Source of the DNA: Slackia heliotrinireducens DSM 20476
GTDB taxonomy: Bacteria > Actinomycetota > Coriobacteriia > Coriobacteriales > Eggerthellaceae
Length of the DNA stretch: 64,000 bases
Assembly (NCBI RefSeq): GCF_000023885.1
Contig: NC_013165.1
Location: 992,001-1,056,000, forward strand
Direction: 5' to 3'
Below the pieces are notes generated by a model that did not search any database, had not been told where the DNA came from, and was given only the letters and a program-made list of their open reading frames with translations. Below, in pieces: positions 8,701 to 16,865 of this stretch (position 1 is its first letter; each line of letters opens with the position of its first letter). A program made the position numbers and the translations under genes.

Positions 8701-9489
8701 ATGGGAAGCGTAACGGGTGTTTATCCAAAAAGCCGGATGGATGATTACTCATGGGATGAACTGGCGCGAATCGCTAGGGTGATGTCTGCCGCTGGTGGCA
8801 AGTGGCGGGGAATCGAGGTTGCGAAAGAGTACAACTTGTGTACACCGAGCGGCTCGCTTAATGGTGCTCAGAAAAAGACCTTGAGGTTAAAAAACGGCCT
8901 GTGTACGGATGCCGTGATTATCGGTCTTATGCACGATAAACGTGCGTATTCTGACGACCTTGCAGGCATCTCCTTCCAGACCGTTAATTGCGTAACGTTT
9001 GTTCCCATGAACAGTTATGGAGGCAATAGGTACGGTTGGCAAGGGTCTGATTTGAGGCATTGGCTCAACTCTGAATTTCTACGTTTCCTGCCCGACGACT
9101 TATCAAGAAGTATCATCCCTGTCGAAAAACGGACCAACAACAAAGGGAAGACGAATGGTTCAAGTGATGTAACGGAAACGAATGATCAGATCTGGGTTCC
9201 GTCTCTTGTGGAGCTTGTAGGGCTGCTGGATAGGGACAGCTTTCTTGACCATGCCCGTTTTACTGCAGACATCTACAACGCAGAAGGAAAGCAATATGAG
9301 CTATACAAATACTACGATGTTGTCTTCGGGGGAGGCTGTAGCGAGATAAGCAAAGAATGGTGTTGGTGGGAACGGAGTTGCTTGCCGACGTACGACGATC
9401 TGTGGTGGGTTGTGAACAAGATGGGATTCGTCGACCGGTCGAGGGACCCTGCGTCAAATGGCGGCGTTGCTCCGTGTTTTTGTTTGTGA
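8701..9489 (+). CDS. DUF6273-type protein
   Basis: 262 residues. The ATG at 8701 is preferred over an in-frame ATG at 8656, which overlaps the previous gene, because GGAAAGGGG lies 6 bases before it. The core WQGSDLRHWLNSEFLRFLP, then DQIWVPSLVELVGL and a C-terminal CWWERSCLPTYDDLWWVV with a final GGVAPCFCL follow the pattern I know from DUF6273 proteins. These end like formylglycine-enzyme/C-type-lectin folds (WW-R-S...G-V-P). The domain has no known reaction. Its place between ankyrin genes suggests the four products act together. Confidence 0.7.
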   Translation: MGSVTGVYPKSRMDDYSWDELARIARVMSAAGGKWRGIEVAKEYNLCTPSGSLNGAQKKTLRLKNGLCTDAVIIGLMHDKRAYSDDLAGISFQTVNCVTFVPMNSYGGNRYGWQGSDLRHWLNSEFLRFLPDDLSRSIIPVEKRTNNKGKTNGSSDVTETNDQIWVPSLVELVGLLDRDSFLDHARFTADIYNAEGKQYELYKYYDVVFGGGCSEISKEWCWWERSCLPTYDDLWWVVNKMGFVDRSRDPASNGGVAPCFCL

Positions 9490-9511
9490 TGCAGATAGGA
9501 GGACAGTGGAG

Positions 9512-9937
9512 ATGAGACCCGAGCATCGATTCGAATTCGACACGATCATGTGTCTGCAGCATGGTCTGTACGATGAATTTGAGAGCCGTCTTCAATATTG
9601 CAAGCAAGGGGTGTTCTGCAATTTCGACCAGACATTCGAAAACGACCTTGATGGTTTGAACTTCATTACATGTGCGGCCGAGATTAACAGCTGTGAAGGC
9701 ATTCTCCGCTTGGTTAAATATGGGGTGGATGTGGATATGCCTAACATCTATGGGCAGACCCCGTTGTTTGTGGCTTTGGAATGCGGGCATATTGAGGCGG
9801 CCGAACTGCTTATATCGTTGGGAGCCGACCTTCGCCATAAAGATGTTGATGGATACGGTGTTGGAGAGCATTTGGTGATGGGGTTCAAACGAAATCCCAG
9901 CATGCGCCAATGGATCGATGACCTGATGGCGAATTGA
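9512..9937 (+). CDS. Ankyrin-repeat protein 2 (small)
   Basis: 141 residues with two to three ankyrin repeats (LNFITCAAEINSCEGILRLV and QTPLFVALECGHIEAAELLI). The start at 9512 is chosen because AGGAGG lies 9 bases upstream; the in-frame ATG at 9458 would overlap the DUF6273 gene and has no ribosome site. The gap to the preceding stop is 22 bases, so it belongs to the same operon. Function unknown. Confidence 0.8.
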   Translation: MRPEHRFEFDTIMCLQHGLYDEFESRLQYCKQGVFCNFDQTFENDLDGLNFITCAAEINSCEGILRLVKYGVDVDMPNIYGQTPLFVALECGHIEAAELLISLGADLRHKDVDGYGVGEHLVMGFKRNPSMRQWIDDLMAN

Positions 9938-10003
9938 TTATTAATAATTCGGCAGTGACAAATCGAGCATGGTGCCGAATGCATTCAACCGTTTGGAGGG
10001 ACG

Positions 10004-10780
10004 ATGATTGTCAACAGCGATATTGTGAGGCTTGGGTTTGCCGATTTCGATCGGCGGCAATTCATTATTGATGACATAAATAGAACCAGCGAAGATCTGA
10101 AAGCTTCAGCATACATGAAAGGAGAGCTCGACTATGATGAGTGGAATCCTTTTATGGCGGAAGACCCGTCTTACCGATATGCGCCGATAACGGAGTTCGA
10201 CAGACGGGTCATCAAGAACTACTACCTGCTCTTCAGTGCGCTGAACTTTGATTCCCTGCATGCTGAGAAGGCGTTGAGCTTAGGGGCCGACCCCAATGTG
10301 CAGTGCCTTGTTGGAGGAAGGCGCTACTATCCACTCATAGCAGCTGCCACTTCCGGCGATTCTGAAACGGTCAAGGTTCTTGTGGAGAACGGTGCCGACG
10401 TGAATATCCAACAGTTAAACGGCGAATGCGCTGTGGCCTTGGCATCTTCGTTCGATCATTACGACATGGCGAGGTACCTTCTGGAGCATGGCGCTAACCC
10501 CAATTTGGAAGCTCGAGGAGGAATAACCGCTCTTGCGGTTGCCGAAAACTCCAACATGGTAAAGCTGCTTTTGGCTTATGGCGCCGACCCCAACATTCCT
10601 GATTCGGATGGCGATTTGCCCATAGTCGCAAGAATCGACAATGACGATTTCTTATCGGCGGGTGTTCTGGTGCAAGCAGGAACAGATTTAGATTGGAAAA
10701 ACCACATGGGAGAGAGCGCTCGTGAGCGAGCCATCCGCGTTGGTAGTGATCTCATGCGTCGTGTAATGGGTTGTGATTAG
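10004..10780 (+). CDS. Ankyrin-repeat protein 3
   Basis: 258 residues. The first ~85 residues are not repeat-like; about four or five ankyrin repeats follow (YPLIAAATSGDSETVKVLVE, CAVALASSFDHYDMARYLLE, TALAVAENSNMVKLLLAYG). GGAGGG lies just before the ATG. It is the last gene of the ankyrin cassette, 66 bases after the previous stop. No clear terminator is visible after it. Function unknown. Confidence 0.85.
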   Translation: MIVNSDIVRLGFADFDRRQFIIDDINRTSEDLKASAYMKGELDYDEWNPFMAEDPSYRYAPITEFDRRVIKNYYLLFSALNFDSLHAEKALSLGADPNVQCLVGGRRYYPLIAAATSGDSETVKVLVENGADVNIQQLNGECAVALASSFDHYDMARYLLEHGANPNLEARGGITALAVAENSNMVKLLLAYGADPNIPDSDGDLPIVARIDNDDFLSAGVLVQAGTDLDWKNHMGESARERAIRVGSDLMRRVMGCD

Positions 10781-10829
10781 GCATAAAACTGTCCTGCTGG
10801 CTTAGGAGGGGGCGAAAGGCTACCCCGGT

Positions 10830-10841
10830 CATTGCCCAATG
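10830..10841. promoter_or_regulatory. Putative operator, copy 3 (inverted)
   Basis: CATTGCCCAATG is the exact reverse complement of the motif at 4583 and 7331, so relative to its downstream gene it has the same orientation as the other two. It lies 66-77 bases before the small Gly/Ser gene and 18 bases before a -10-like TATATT. Confidence 0.5.
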
Positions 10842-10906
10842 GGTCGGCAGCATTGGCCGTATATTCTAATCGTCCCAGATGAGACCACAACCGAGGGGAG
10901 GACACG

Positions 10907-11104
10907 ATGGCAAGGCGAGGTTATTCCGGCGGAAGCGGACGCAGCGGCTACAGCGGAGGCGGCTTCACGAACTCCCGCACGGGTTCGTATGTGTCGTCGG
11001 CCCGGGCGCACCAGCACGTCGGCCAGAGCTTCGGCGGATACACGAAAGCAAAAAGCTCGTCGACAGGCAACTACTATATGGCGCCGAGCAAAGGCAAAAA
11101 GTAG
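10907..11104 (+). CDS. Small basic Gly/Ser/Tyr-rich protein
   Basis: A 65-residue protein dominated by Gly, Ser, Arg, Lys and Tyr (MARRGYSGGSGRSGYSGG start, PSKGKK end). It has no hydrophobic segment or recognisable domain and is probably disordered. Translation is well supported: GAGGGGAGGA precedes the ATG by a few bases, a -10-like TATATT and the shared 12-bp motif lie upstream, and a hairpin follows the stop. Regulation in common with the TIR and RyR genes is inferred from the motif. It could bind nucleic acid, but nothing shows this directly. Confidence 0.6.
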   Translation: MARRGYSGGSGRSGYSGGGFTNSRTGSYVSSARAHQHVGQSFGGYTKAKSSSTGNYYMAPSKGKK

Positions 11105-11122
11105 CGAATTCGAACGACGCGG

Positions 11123-11152
11123 GCCCCGTTTGCGCAAGCAGGCGGGGCTTCG
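11123..11152 (+). terminator. Hairpin after small Gly/Ser gene
   Basis: GCCCCG pairs with CGGGGC across a 14-base loop, followed by TTCGTC. The T-tract is weak, so this is a possible rather than certain terminator. Confidence 0.45.
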
Positions 11153-11349
11153 TCATCTAGAGTTCGCATAGGCCCAGGGCTCAGGGGGACAAACGGAGGC
11201 TAGCATCGGGCTTTGCCGCCGTTCGTTTCCGAGCAGTCCAAATCGGGTGCCTGCGCCTGGGCTGGGCGGTGGGACAGCAGGCGCGTGAGCAGATGCCGAG
11301 TTTTTACTGGTGGGTCATATGTGGCGCAGAAAGCAATGCGGTCGGCTGG

Positions 11350-11355
11350 TATGAT
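11350..11355 (+). promoter_or_regulatory. Extended -10 promoter of the BspA-like gene
   Basis: TGG followed by TATGAT fits an extended -10 element. Transcription would start near 11362, which favours translation from the ATG at 11407 rather than the GTG at 11269. The rest of the 11105-11406 gap shows only the hairpin at 11123. Confidence 0.5.
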
Positions 11356-11406
11356 CGGGCGCCGTCTTTCGGGGGCGGTACGGCGAAAGCAGTTTGGGAG
11401 GTGGAT

Positions 11407-12651
11407 ATGGAACGTGCGCATGAGGCATCTTCGACGGTCTGGGCATTCGATATGAACGGAGAAGGTGCCGAAGAGGAGATTCATTATAGGATAGACGGCG
11501 GGATTCTCTATATTGGCGGGCAGGATATGGCAGGATCCCAAGTTGCGACGGCCAAAGAGCTGGGCGGGCGGCCTGTCGGTATGCCGTGGTGCTATAACAA
11601 ACGTATTGTCGAGGCGTGCATCGTCCAGCCAATTTCTCCCGTCGGGCGTTTCGATTTCGCAGGCATGTCCAAGCTTCGGGCCATCCATGGTTTGGAGCTG
11701 CTGGACACGTCCCGCATTACCGATATGGCCGGCATGTTCTCGGACTGCGAATCGCTCGCCGCCTTGGATCTGACGCGCTTCGATACATACAATGTTACAA
11801 ACATGATGCATATGTTCAGCGGTTGCGAATCCCTCGAATCACTGGATTTGACGTCGTTCAACACTGCCCGCGTCACGAATATGCAGTCCATGTTCGAAAA
11901 CTGCGTCTCGCTCAGGTCCGTCGACCTCTCGACTTTCGATACCTTTGCCGTAACAACCATGGAAAGCATGTTCGCAGGGTGCGAATCAGTCGGGGCATTG
12001 GACCTTTCATCCTTCGACACCACCCGCGTTTCCACTATGAAATACATGTTCAGCCGTTGTTCGCGGTTGGCTTCCGTCGATCTGGCGTCATTCGACACGT
12101 CCGTCGTGACGGATATGCAAGGCATGTTCGAGGAGTGCTCGTCGCTTACATCCCTCGACCTCTCGTCTTTCGACGTCTCCCGGGTGAAGGATCTGTCTTA
12201 CATGTTCGGCCTGTGTACGTCGCTCGAATCCGTCGACCTGCGCGCCTTTGTCACATCGGCGGCCGAAAGCATGCTGGGAATGTTCCTCGGCTGCTATTCC
12301 CTTACATCCCTCGACCTGTCCTCTTTCGACACGTCTCGAGTCACATCCATGTGGTGCATGTTCCTTGGCTGCTTGTCCCTCCGGTCCGTGGACGTGTCGT
12401 CGTTCGACACGGCTTGTGTGAGCGACATGGCGATGATGTTCCAAAACTGCCTGGAGCTTGAGTCTTTGGACCTCTCGTCGTTCGACACAACCCAGGTCAC
12501 CAGGATGGTCGGCATGTTTATGGTGTGCAGGTCGCTTGCGTCTTTGGATGTGTCGTCCTTCGACGTTTCCAACGTTGCCGATATGTCCTACATGTTCTCC
12601 CATTGCGACTCTCTCGATTTCGAGCAGCTGCCGCAATGGGCGCGCCCGTAG
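11407..12651 (+). CDS. BspA-like leucine-rich-repeat protein without signal peptide
   Basis: 414 residues from the ATG at 11407, which has GGGAGG 5 bases upstream; an in-frame GTG at 11269 has no ribosome site. Twelve tandem 26-residue repeats of the type MFxxCxSLxxLDLSSFDTxxVTxM (DUF285/BspA class) fill residues ~110-400; at DNA level the period is 78 bases. BspA-type proteins are usually surface adhesins or lipoproteins, but no signal peptide, lipobox or sorting signal is visible, so this copy may stay inside the cell. The short N-terminal domain is not recognised. Confidence 0.8.
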   Translation: MERAHEASSTVWAFDMNGEGAEEEIHYRIDGGILYIGGQDMAGSQVATAKELGGRPVGMPWCYNKRIVEACIVQPISPVGRFDFAGMSKLRAIHGLELLDTSRITDMAGMFSDCESLAALDLTRFDTYNVTNMMHMFSGCESLESLDLTSFNTARVTNMQSMFENCVSLRSVDLSTFDTFAVTTMESMFAGCESVGALDLSSFDTTRVSTMKYMFSRCSRLASVDLASFDTSVVTDMQGMFEECSSLTSLDLSSFDVSRVKDLSYMFGLCTSLESVDLRAFVTSAAESMLGMFLGCYSLTSLDLSSFDTSRVTSMWCMFLGCLSLRSVDVSSFDTACVSDMAMMFQNCLELESLDLSSFDTTQVTRMVGMFMVCRSLASLDVSSFDVSNVADMSYMFSHCDSLDFEQLPQWARP

Positions 12652-12687
12652 GCCTCGGGACGGTAGACGTTTTGCGTGCAGAAAGAA

Positions 12688-12714
12688 AGCGCCACCGGCG
12701 GATCCGATGGCGCT
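12688..12714. terminator. Bidirectional terminator between convergent genes
   Basis: AGCGCCA pairs with TGGCGCT, flanked by A-rich sequence on the left and TTCTC on the right. It can serve both the BspA-like gene and the convergent aminotransferase gene. Confidence 0.6.
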
Positions 12715-12739
12715 TCTCATTCGTGTGGTGCGGCGGTGC

Positions 12740-14017
12740 CTATGCCAGCAGCGACTCCACGGTTGCAAGCTTCGCGCTGCAGCAGAAGACCTCGAGGGCC
12801 TGTTCCAGCTCCTCCAGCGGAGGCAGGGTGGGGGCGATGCGGATGTTGCGGTCCAGCGGATCCTTGCCGTAAGGCCAGGTTGCGCCTGCGCCGGTCATCA
12901 CGACGCCGGCCTCCTTGGCCAGCTGCACCGTGCGCTGGGCAGTGTTGGGCGCGCCGTCGAAGCTGATGAAGTACCCGCCGTTGGGCGTGCTCCAGGTGGC
13001 GCCGGTTTCGCCGAGCTCCGCTGCCAGCGTGTTCACGACCAGCTCGAACTTCGGGCGGATGATTGCGGCATGCTTCTTCATGTGCTCGTCCAGCCCTGCG
13101 CGGTCTTTCAAGAACTTCACATGGCGAAGCTGGTTCAGCTTGTCGTAGCCCACGGTTTCGGTGCCGATGCGCTTGCGGATCACGGCGATGTTGTCTGCGC
13201 TGGCGGCGACGGCTGCGATGCCGGCTCCGGGCAAAGTCACCTTCGACGTGCTGGCGAACTTGAAGTAGCGGTCCGGATTGCCGGCGGCGACGCAGGTGCG
13301 GGCGATGTCCAGCACGCGTTCGCGGCGTTCGGTCTCGTCGTACAGGTCATGCACGCAGTAGGCGTTGTCCCAGAAGATGCGGAAATCCTTGGCGGCAACG
13401 GGCATGCTCGCCAGGCGCTTCACGACCTCATCGGAATACGTCGTGCCCGTGGGGTTGGAGTACTGGGGGACGCACCAGATGCCCTTGACTGCCGGGTCGG
13501 CCACCAGCTCTTCGACCTTGTCCATGTCGGGGCCGTCGGCTCTCAGCTCGATGGGAATTAGCTCCATGCCAAGCGTTTCGCAAATGCGGAAGTGGCGGTC
13601 GTAGCCAGGGGAGGGGCACAGCCATTTGATGGTGCCCTGGTCCTTCCAGGCGGGCTCGCCGGAATAACCGTACAGGACTCCGCCTGCAACCAAGTCGTAC
13701 ATGATGTTCAGGCTGGAGTTTCCGAAGACGCAGACGTTGGCGGGGTCGTGGTCCATCATCTCGGCCATAAAGGTTTTTGCTTCTGGAATGCCGTCCAAGA
13801 CGCCGTAGTTGCAGCAGTCGGTGCCGTCGGAGGCGATCAGGTCCCCGTCGGATGTAACGCAGTCCAGCATGGGCAGGCTCAGCTTCAGCTGCTCGCCGCC
13901 AGGCTTGCCGCGGGCCATGTTCAACTTCAGATTGCGGGCCTTCAGCTCGCCGTACGCCTCTTCCAGCTCCGCCTTAAGCGCCAAGAGCTCTTCGTGTGCC
14001 AAGTCTGCGTATGCCAT
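12740..14017 (-). CDS. PLP-dependent aminotransferase, aspartate aminotransferase type (MocR-like subclass)
   Basis: 425 residues with a class I/II fold. Visible features are KLNMARGKPGGEQLKLS near the N-terminus, a GNSSLNIMYD cofactor loop, PQYSNPTGTTYS, FWDNAY, and the PLP lysine in FASTSKVTLPGAG. This pattern fits the separate aspartate/alanine-glyoxylate subclass known from Corynebacterium AspT. It would transfer amino groups between aspartate or a similar amino acid and 2-oxoglutarate. The start has AAAGGAGAG directly upstream. It is transcribed alone. Substrate is inferred. Confidence 0.85.
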   Translation of the reverse strand: MAYADLAHEELLALKAELEEAYGELKARNLKLNMARGKPGGEQLKLSLPMLDCVTSDGDLIASDGTDCCNYGVLDGIPEAKTFMAEMMDHDPANVCVFGNSSLNIMYDLVAGGVLYGYSGEPAWKDQGTIKWLCPSPGYDRHFRICETLGMELIPIELRADGPDMDKVEELVADPAVKGIWCVPQYSNPTGTTYSDEVVKRLASMPVAAKDFRIFWDNAYCVHDLYDETERRERVLDIARTCVAAGNPDRYFKFASTSKVTLPGAGIAAVAASADNIAVIRKRIGTETVGYDKLNQLRHVKFLKDRAGLDEHMKKHAAIIRPKFELVVNTLAAELGETGATWSTPNGGYFISFDGAPNTAQRTVQLAKEAGVVMTGAGATWPYGKDPLDRNIRIAPTLPPLEELEQALEVFCCSAKLATVESLLA

Positions 14018-14335
14018 CTTCTCTCCTTTATATAGTTAAGCAAGGCAAATCGAAGCCTTCTATCAACCAGATAACTTTACCGCAATGCAGCGAGCTTGTG
14101 CGCGGCGTTCGCCAGGTGGATGCAATTCTCATCCATGCAAGCGGAAGCGCAGCACGGACCATCTGTCCCGATTCAGCAGTAAACGGTTGTGAAAAACGAA
14201 AAATAGGATGTGGGGAATTTATCGACGAAATTGTGGCATAATGCCCGAAAGTAGCATTGGAGAAAGCGATAAGGCCAGCTCAACCGCAGAAATGTGGAGA
14301 TGTGAAGATGGATACGCCCGAGGGCGTGTCGGCTG

Positions 14336-14364
14336 TTGACAGGGTGGGGTGGCTAGCGTATTAT
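14336..14364 (+). promoter_or_regulatory. Promoter of the tRNA-tuf operon
   Basis: TTGACA (14336-14341) and TATTAT (14359-14364) with an optimal 17-base spacer, about 80 bases before tRNA-Tyr. It explains most of the 428-base gap 14018-14445; no gene is seen there. A second TTGACA at 14408 lacks a matching -10. Confidence 0.75.
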
Positions 14365-14445
14365 TCATTCGCTCGCTGTTCGAGTCGTCGAAATGCGAGC
14401 AGGCAGCTTGACAAGTACACATAGTATCGAGCACTTTTCAAAACT

Positions 14446-14529
14446 GGGCGTGTGCCCGAGTGGTTAAAGGGGACGGGCTGTAAACCCGTTGCTTCGGCTA
14501 CCTAGGTTCGAATCCTAGCGCGCCCACCA
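14446..14529 (+). tRNA. tRNA-Tyr (GTA)
   Basis: Seven-base-pair acceptor stem (GGGCGTG with CGCGCCC), long variable arm typical of class II tRNAs, anticodon GTA at 14480-14482, T-loop GGTTCGAATCC, and an encoded CCA end. First gene of the Tyr-Thr-Met-tuf unit. Confidence 0.97.
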
Positions 14530-14534
14530 GTTTT

Positions 14535-14610
14535 GCCCGTGTAGCTCAGTCGGTAGAGCACATCGTTGGTAACGATGAGGTCACCGGTTCAAGTCCGGTC
14601 GCGGGCTCCA
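14535..14610 (+). tRNA. tRNA-Thr (GGT)
   Basis: Acceptor GCCCGTG with CGCGGGC, anticodon stem CATCG/CGATG, anticodon GGT at 14568-14570, encoded CCA. It lies 5 bases after tRNA-Tyr, so the two are processed from one transcript. Confidence 0.97.
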
Positions 14611-14660
14611 GTTGTTTTTTTGCTGGCAGCCTCCAATCGGGGGGTGCTTGCGATACATAT

Positions 14661-14737
14661 GGCGGTGTAGCTCAGTTGGTTAGAGCGCACGGTTCATACC
14701 CGTGTTGCCACTGGTTCGAGTCCAGTCACCGCTACCA
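14661..14737 (+). tRNA. tRNA-Met (CAT), elongator type
   Basis: Acceptor stem GGCGGTG with CACCGCT, anticodon stem CACGG/CCGTG with CAT in the loop, encoded CCA. It lacks the GGG/CCC anticodon-stem pairs of initiator tRNA, so it is elongator Met. A CAT-reading Ile tRNA (lysidine-modified) cannot be fully excluded from sequence. Confidence 0.93.
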
Positions 14738-14823
14738 TTTAGATAGAACATGCGCCTCGAAAGAGGCGCATGTGCGATATCAAGACCTTTGGTCTTCCGA
14801 CCCAACCTTTTAGAGGAGGAACA

Positions 14824-16026
14824 ATGGCAAAAGAGAAGTTTGAGCGTTCTAAGCCGCATGTTAACATCGGCACCATCGGTCACGTTGACCATGGCAAAAC
14901 GACGCTGACTGCCGCCATTTCCAAGACCCTGTCCATGAACGACGGATCTCATGGTACTGCTCATGCAGACTTCACTGCCTTCGAAGACATCGACAAGGCT
15001 CCTGAAGAGCGCGAGCGCGGCATCACCATCTCCATTGCTCACATCGAGTACGAAACCGACAAGCGTCACTACGCTCACGTTGACTGCCCCGGCCATGCTG
15101 ACTACGTCAAGAACATGATCACCGGTGCTGCTCAGATGGACGGCGCTATCCTGGTTATCGCCGCAACCGACGGCCCCATGGCCCAGACCCGCGAGCACAT
15201 CCTGCTCGCCCGTCAGGTCGGCGTTCCCTACATCATCGTCTTCCTGAACAAGTGCGACATGGTTGACGACGACGAGCTCATCGAGCTCGTCGAGATGGAA
15301 ACTCGTGAGCTCCTCACCGAGTACGAGTTCCCCGGAGACGACCTGCCCATCATCAAGGGCTCCGCTCTGAAGGCTCTCGAAGAGGATCCCGAGTGGGTTG
15401 CCCCCATCTGGGAGCTCATGGACGCCGTTGACGAGTACATCCCCACTCCCGAGCGCGACGTCGACAAGCCGTTCCTGATGGCTGTCGAGGACACCATGAC
15501 CATCACCGGCCGTGGTACCGTTGCAACCGGCCGTGTCGAGCGTGGTGTTCTGCACCTCAACGACCCGCTGGAGATCGTCGGCATCAAGGAAACTCAGACC
15601 ACCGTCTGCACCGGCATCGAGATGTTCCGCAAGCTGCTTGACGAAGCTCAGGCTGGCGACAACATCGGCTGCCTGCTCCGTGGCATCAAGCGCGAGAACA
15701 TCGAGCGCGGCCAGGTTCTGTGCAAGCCCGGTACCGTGACCCCGCACACCGAGTTCGAAGGCCAGGTCTACATCCTGACCAAGGAAGAAGGCGGCCGTCA
15801 CACCCCGTTCTTCAACAACTATCGTCCGCAGTTCTACTTCCGCACCACGGACATCACCGGCTCCGTCAAGCTGCCCGATGGCGTCGAGATGGTTATGCCT
15901 GGCGACAATGTCACCATCGTTGGCGAGCTGATTCACCCCATCGCTATGGAAGAGGGCCTGAAGTTCGCTATCCGCGAGGGTGGCCGCACGGTCGGTTCCG
16001 GCCGCGTCACCAAGATCATCAAGTAA
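14824..16026 (+). CDS. tuf: Elongation factor Tu
   Basis: 400 residues, full length. EF-Tu carries aminoacyl-tRNA to the ribosome as a GTPase. The G1 motif GHVDHGKT (residues ~19-26), DCPGHADY and NKCDMVDD are all present, followed by the two beta-barrel domains. The ATG at 14824 has AGAGGAGGA a few bases upstream. It follows three tRNA genes under one strong promoter, a common arrangement that couples tRNA and EF-Tu supply. A long perfect hairpin follows the stop. Confidence 0.99.
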   Translation: MAKEKFERSKPHVNIGTIGHVDHGKTTLTAAISKTLSMNDGSHGTAHADFTAFEDIDKAPEERERGITISIAHIEYETDKRHYAHVDCPGHADYVKNMITGAAQMDGAILVIAATDGPMAQTREHILLARQVGVPYIIVFLNKCDMVDDDELIELVEMETRELLTEYEFPGDDLPIIKGSALKALEEDPEWVAPIWELMDAVDEYIPTPERDVDKPFLMAVEDTMTITGRGTVATGRVERGVLHLNDPLEIVGIKETQTTVCTGIEMFRKLLDEAQAGDNIGCLLRGIKRENIERGQVLCKPGTVTPHTEFEGQVYILTKEEGGRHTPFFNNYRPQFYFRTTDITGSVKLPDGVEMVMPGDNVTIVGELIHPIAMEEGLKFAIREGGRTVGSGRVTKIIK

Positions 16027-16050
16027 CTTTGCTGATCTGACTTCGATTTG

Positions 16051-16080
16051 AAGCTGGGCCCGATTCGTCGGGCCCAGCTT
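16051..16080 (+). terminator. Long hairpin after tuf
   Basis: Thirteen-base-pair perfect stem (AAGCTGGGCCCGA with its complement) closed by TTCG, 24 bases after the tuf stop. There is no T-tract, so it may be a terminator or an mRNA-stabilising hairpin. Confidence 0.65.
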
Positions 16081-16143
16081 ATGAAGTGCTTAGAAATGTG
16101 TGTGCTGTCATGAGGCTATACGCTATTAACTAAAGGAGATTTC

Positions 16144-16293
16144 ATGCGCACGTTGGTCACCCTGGCATGCACTGAGTGCAAGCGCCGCAATTACACGACC
16201 AAAAAGAACAAGCAGAACAATCCCGAGCGCATCGAGATGAAGAAATACTGCAAATGGTGCAAGACGCACACGTTGCACAAGGAAACTCGATAG
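16144..16293 (+). CDS. rpmG: 50S ribosomal protein L33
   Basis: A 49-residue protein of the large ribosomal subunit. It starts [19 protein letters not shown] and carries two CxxC pairs (C9/C12 and C37/C40), so it is the zinc-binding form of L33. AAAGGAG precedes the ATG. Its place before tRNA-Trp and secE-nusG is the classic bacterial arrangement. Confidence 0.95.
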   Translation: MRTLVTLACTECKRRNYTTKKNKQNNPERIEMKKYCKWCKTHTLHKETR

Positions 16294-16305
16294 ACTAAGG
16301 AAAAC

Positions 16306-16381
16306 ACGCCAGTAGCTCCAATGGTAGAGCGGCGGTCTCCAAAACCGCATGTTGTGGGTTCGAGTCCTACCTGGCGTGCCA
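16306..16381 (+). tRNA. tRNA-Trp (CCA)
   Basis: Acceptor ACGCCAG with CTGGCGT, anticodon stem GCGGT/ACCGC, anticodon CCA at 16339-16341, encoded CCA end. It lies between rpmG and secE. Confidence 0.97.
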
Positions 16382-16389
16382 GCTTGTTC

Positions 16390-16418
16390 AAGCAGCTTGC
16401 GTGTAAGCTGCTTGTTTT
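16390..16418 (+). terminator. Hairpin after tRNA-Trp
   Basis: AAGCAGCTT pairs with AAGCTGCTT around a 6-base loop and is followed by GTTTT. A second short hairpin with a TTCG loop and TTTT follows at 16443-16463. Either can end or attenuate transcription before secE. Confidence 0.6.
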
Positions 16419-16481
16419 GGGTTTAAGGATATACGCTTTTTGGAGGCGCTTCGGCGCTTTTCCAACGCTTAAGGATAGGGT

Positions 16482-16862
16482 ATGGCGAAGAAGTCTAAAA
16501 CACAGAGGGCCAAGCATTCCGCTGCACGTCAGGCTCGCAAGGCAGAAGCCGCCTTGCAGGTAACTGACGAGGGCGCTGCTTCCGAGGATTCTGCGAAGGC
16601 CAAGGCTGCGATCGAAAAGAAGTCGGATAAGAAGGCCGAAGCCAAGAAGGCAGAAACCAAGAAGCCGAAGAAGGAACGCTTCAAGTTCCTCAAGGACGTG
16701 AGTGCTGAAATGAAGCGCGTCACGTGGCCGAGCCGTCCCGAGGTCATTCGTTGGAGTGGCGTCGTGGTCGGTGCTTTGCTGTTCTTCGGCGTCTTTGTTG
16801 CCGTTCTCGACAACCTGATCGTCACGCCCTTGATCGTCGCTCTTTCGAATCTGGGGGCGTAA
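16482..16862 (+). CDS. secE: Preprotein translocase subunit SecE
   Basis: 126 residues. SecE clamps the SecY channel. The C-terminal third has the family core FLKDVSAEMKRVTWPSRPEV followed by a single membrane helix (VVVGALLFFGVFVAVLDNLI). The first ~65 residues are a charged Lys/Ala/Glu-rich extension, as in many actinobacteria. It lies 3 bases from nusG. Confidence 0.95.
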   Translation: MAKKSKTQRAKHSAARQARKAEAALQVTDEGAASEDSAKAKAAIEKKSDKKAEAKKAETKKPKKERFKFLKDVSAEMKRVTWPSRPEVIRWSGVVVGALLFFGVFVAVLDNLIVTPLIVALSNLGA

Positions 16863-16865
16863 ATT

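Noticed and set aside
11812-12600. 78-bp periodic repeats as a CRISPR-like array
   Set aside because: The period is 26 codons in frame and encodes BspA-type leucine-rich repeats; there are no spacers or cas genes.
14408-14413. Second tRNA-tuf promoter from a TTGACA
   Set aside because: No -10 element lies 16-18 bases downstream; the same holds for the TTGACA at 45412.
14680-15936. A 418-codon minus-strand frame opposite tuf
   Set aside because: Antisense to tuf and overlaps tRNA-Met; a codon-bias artefact.
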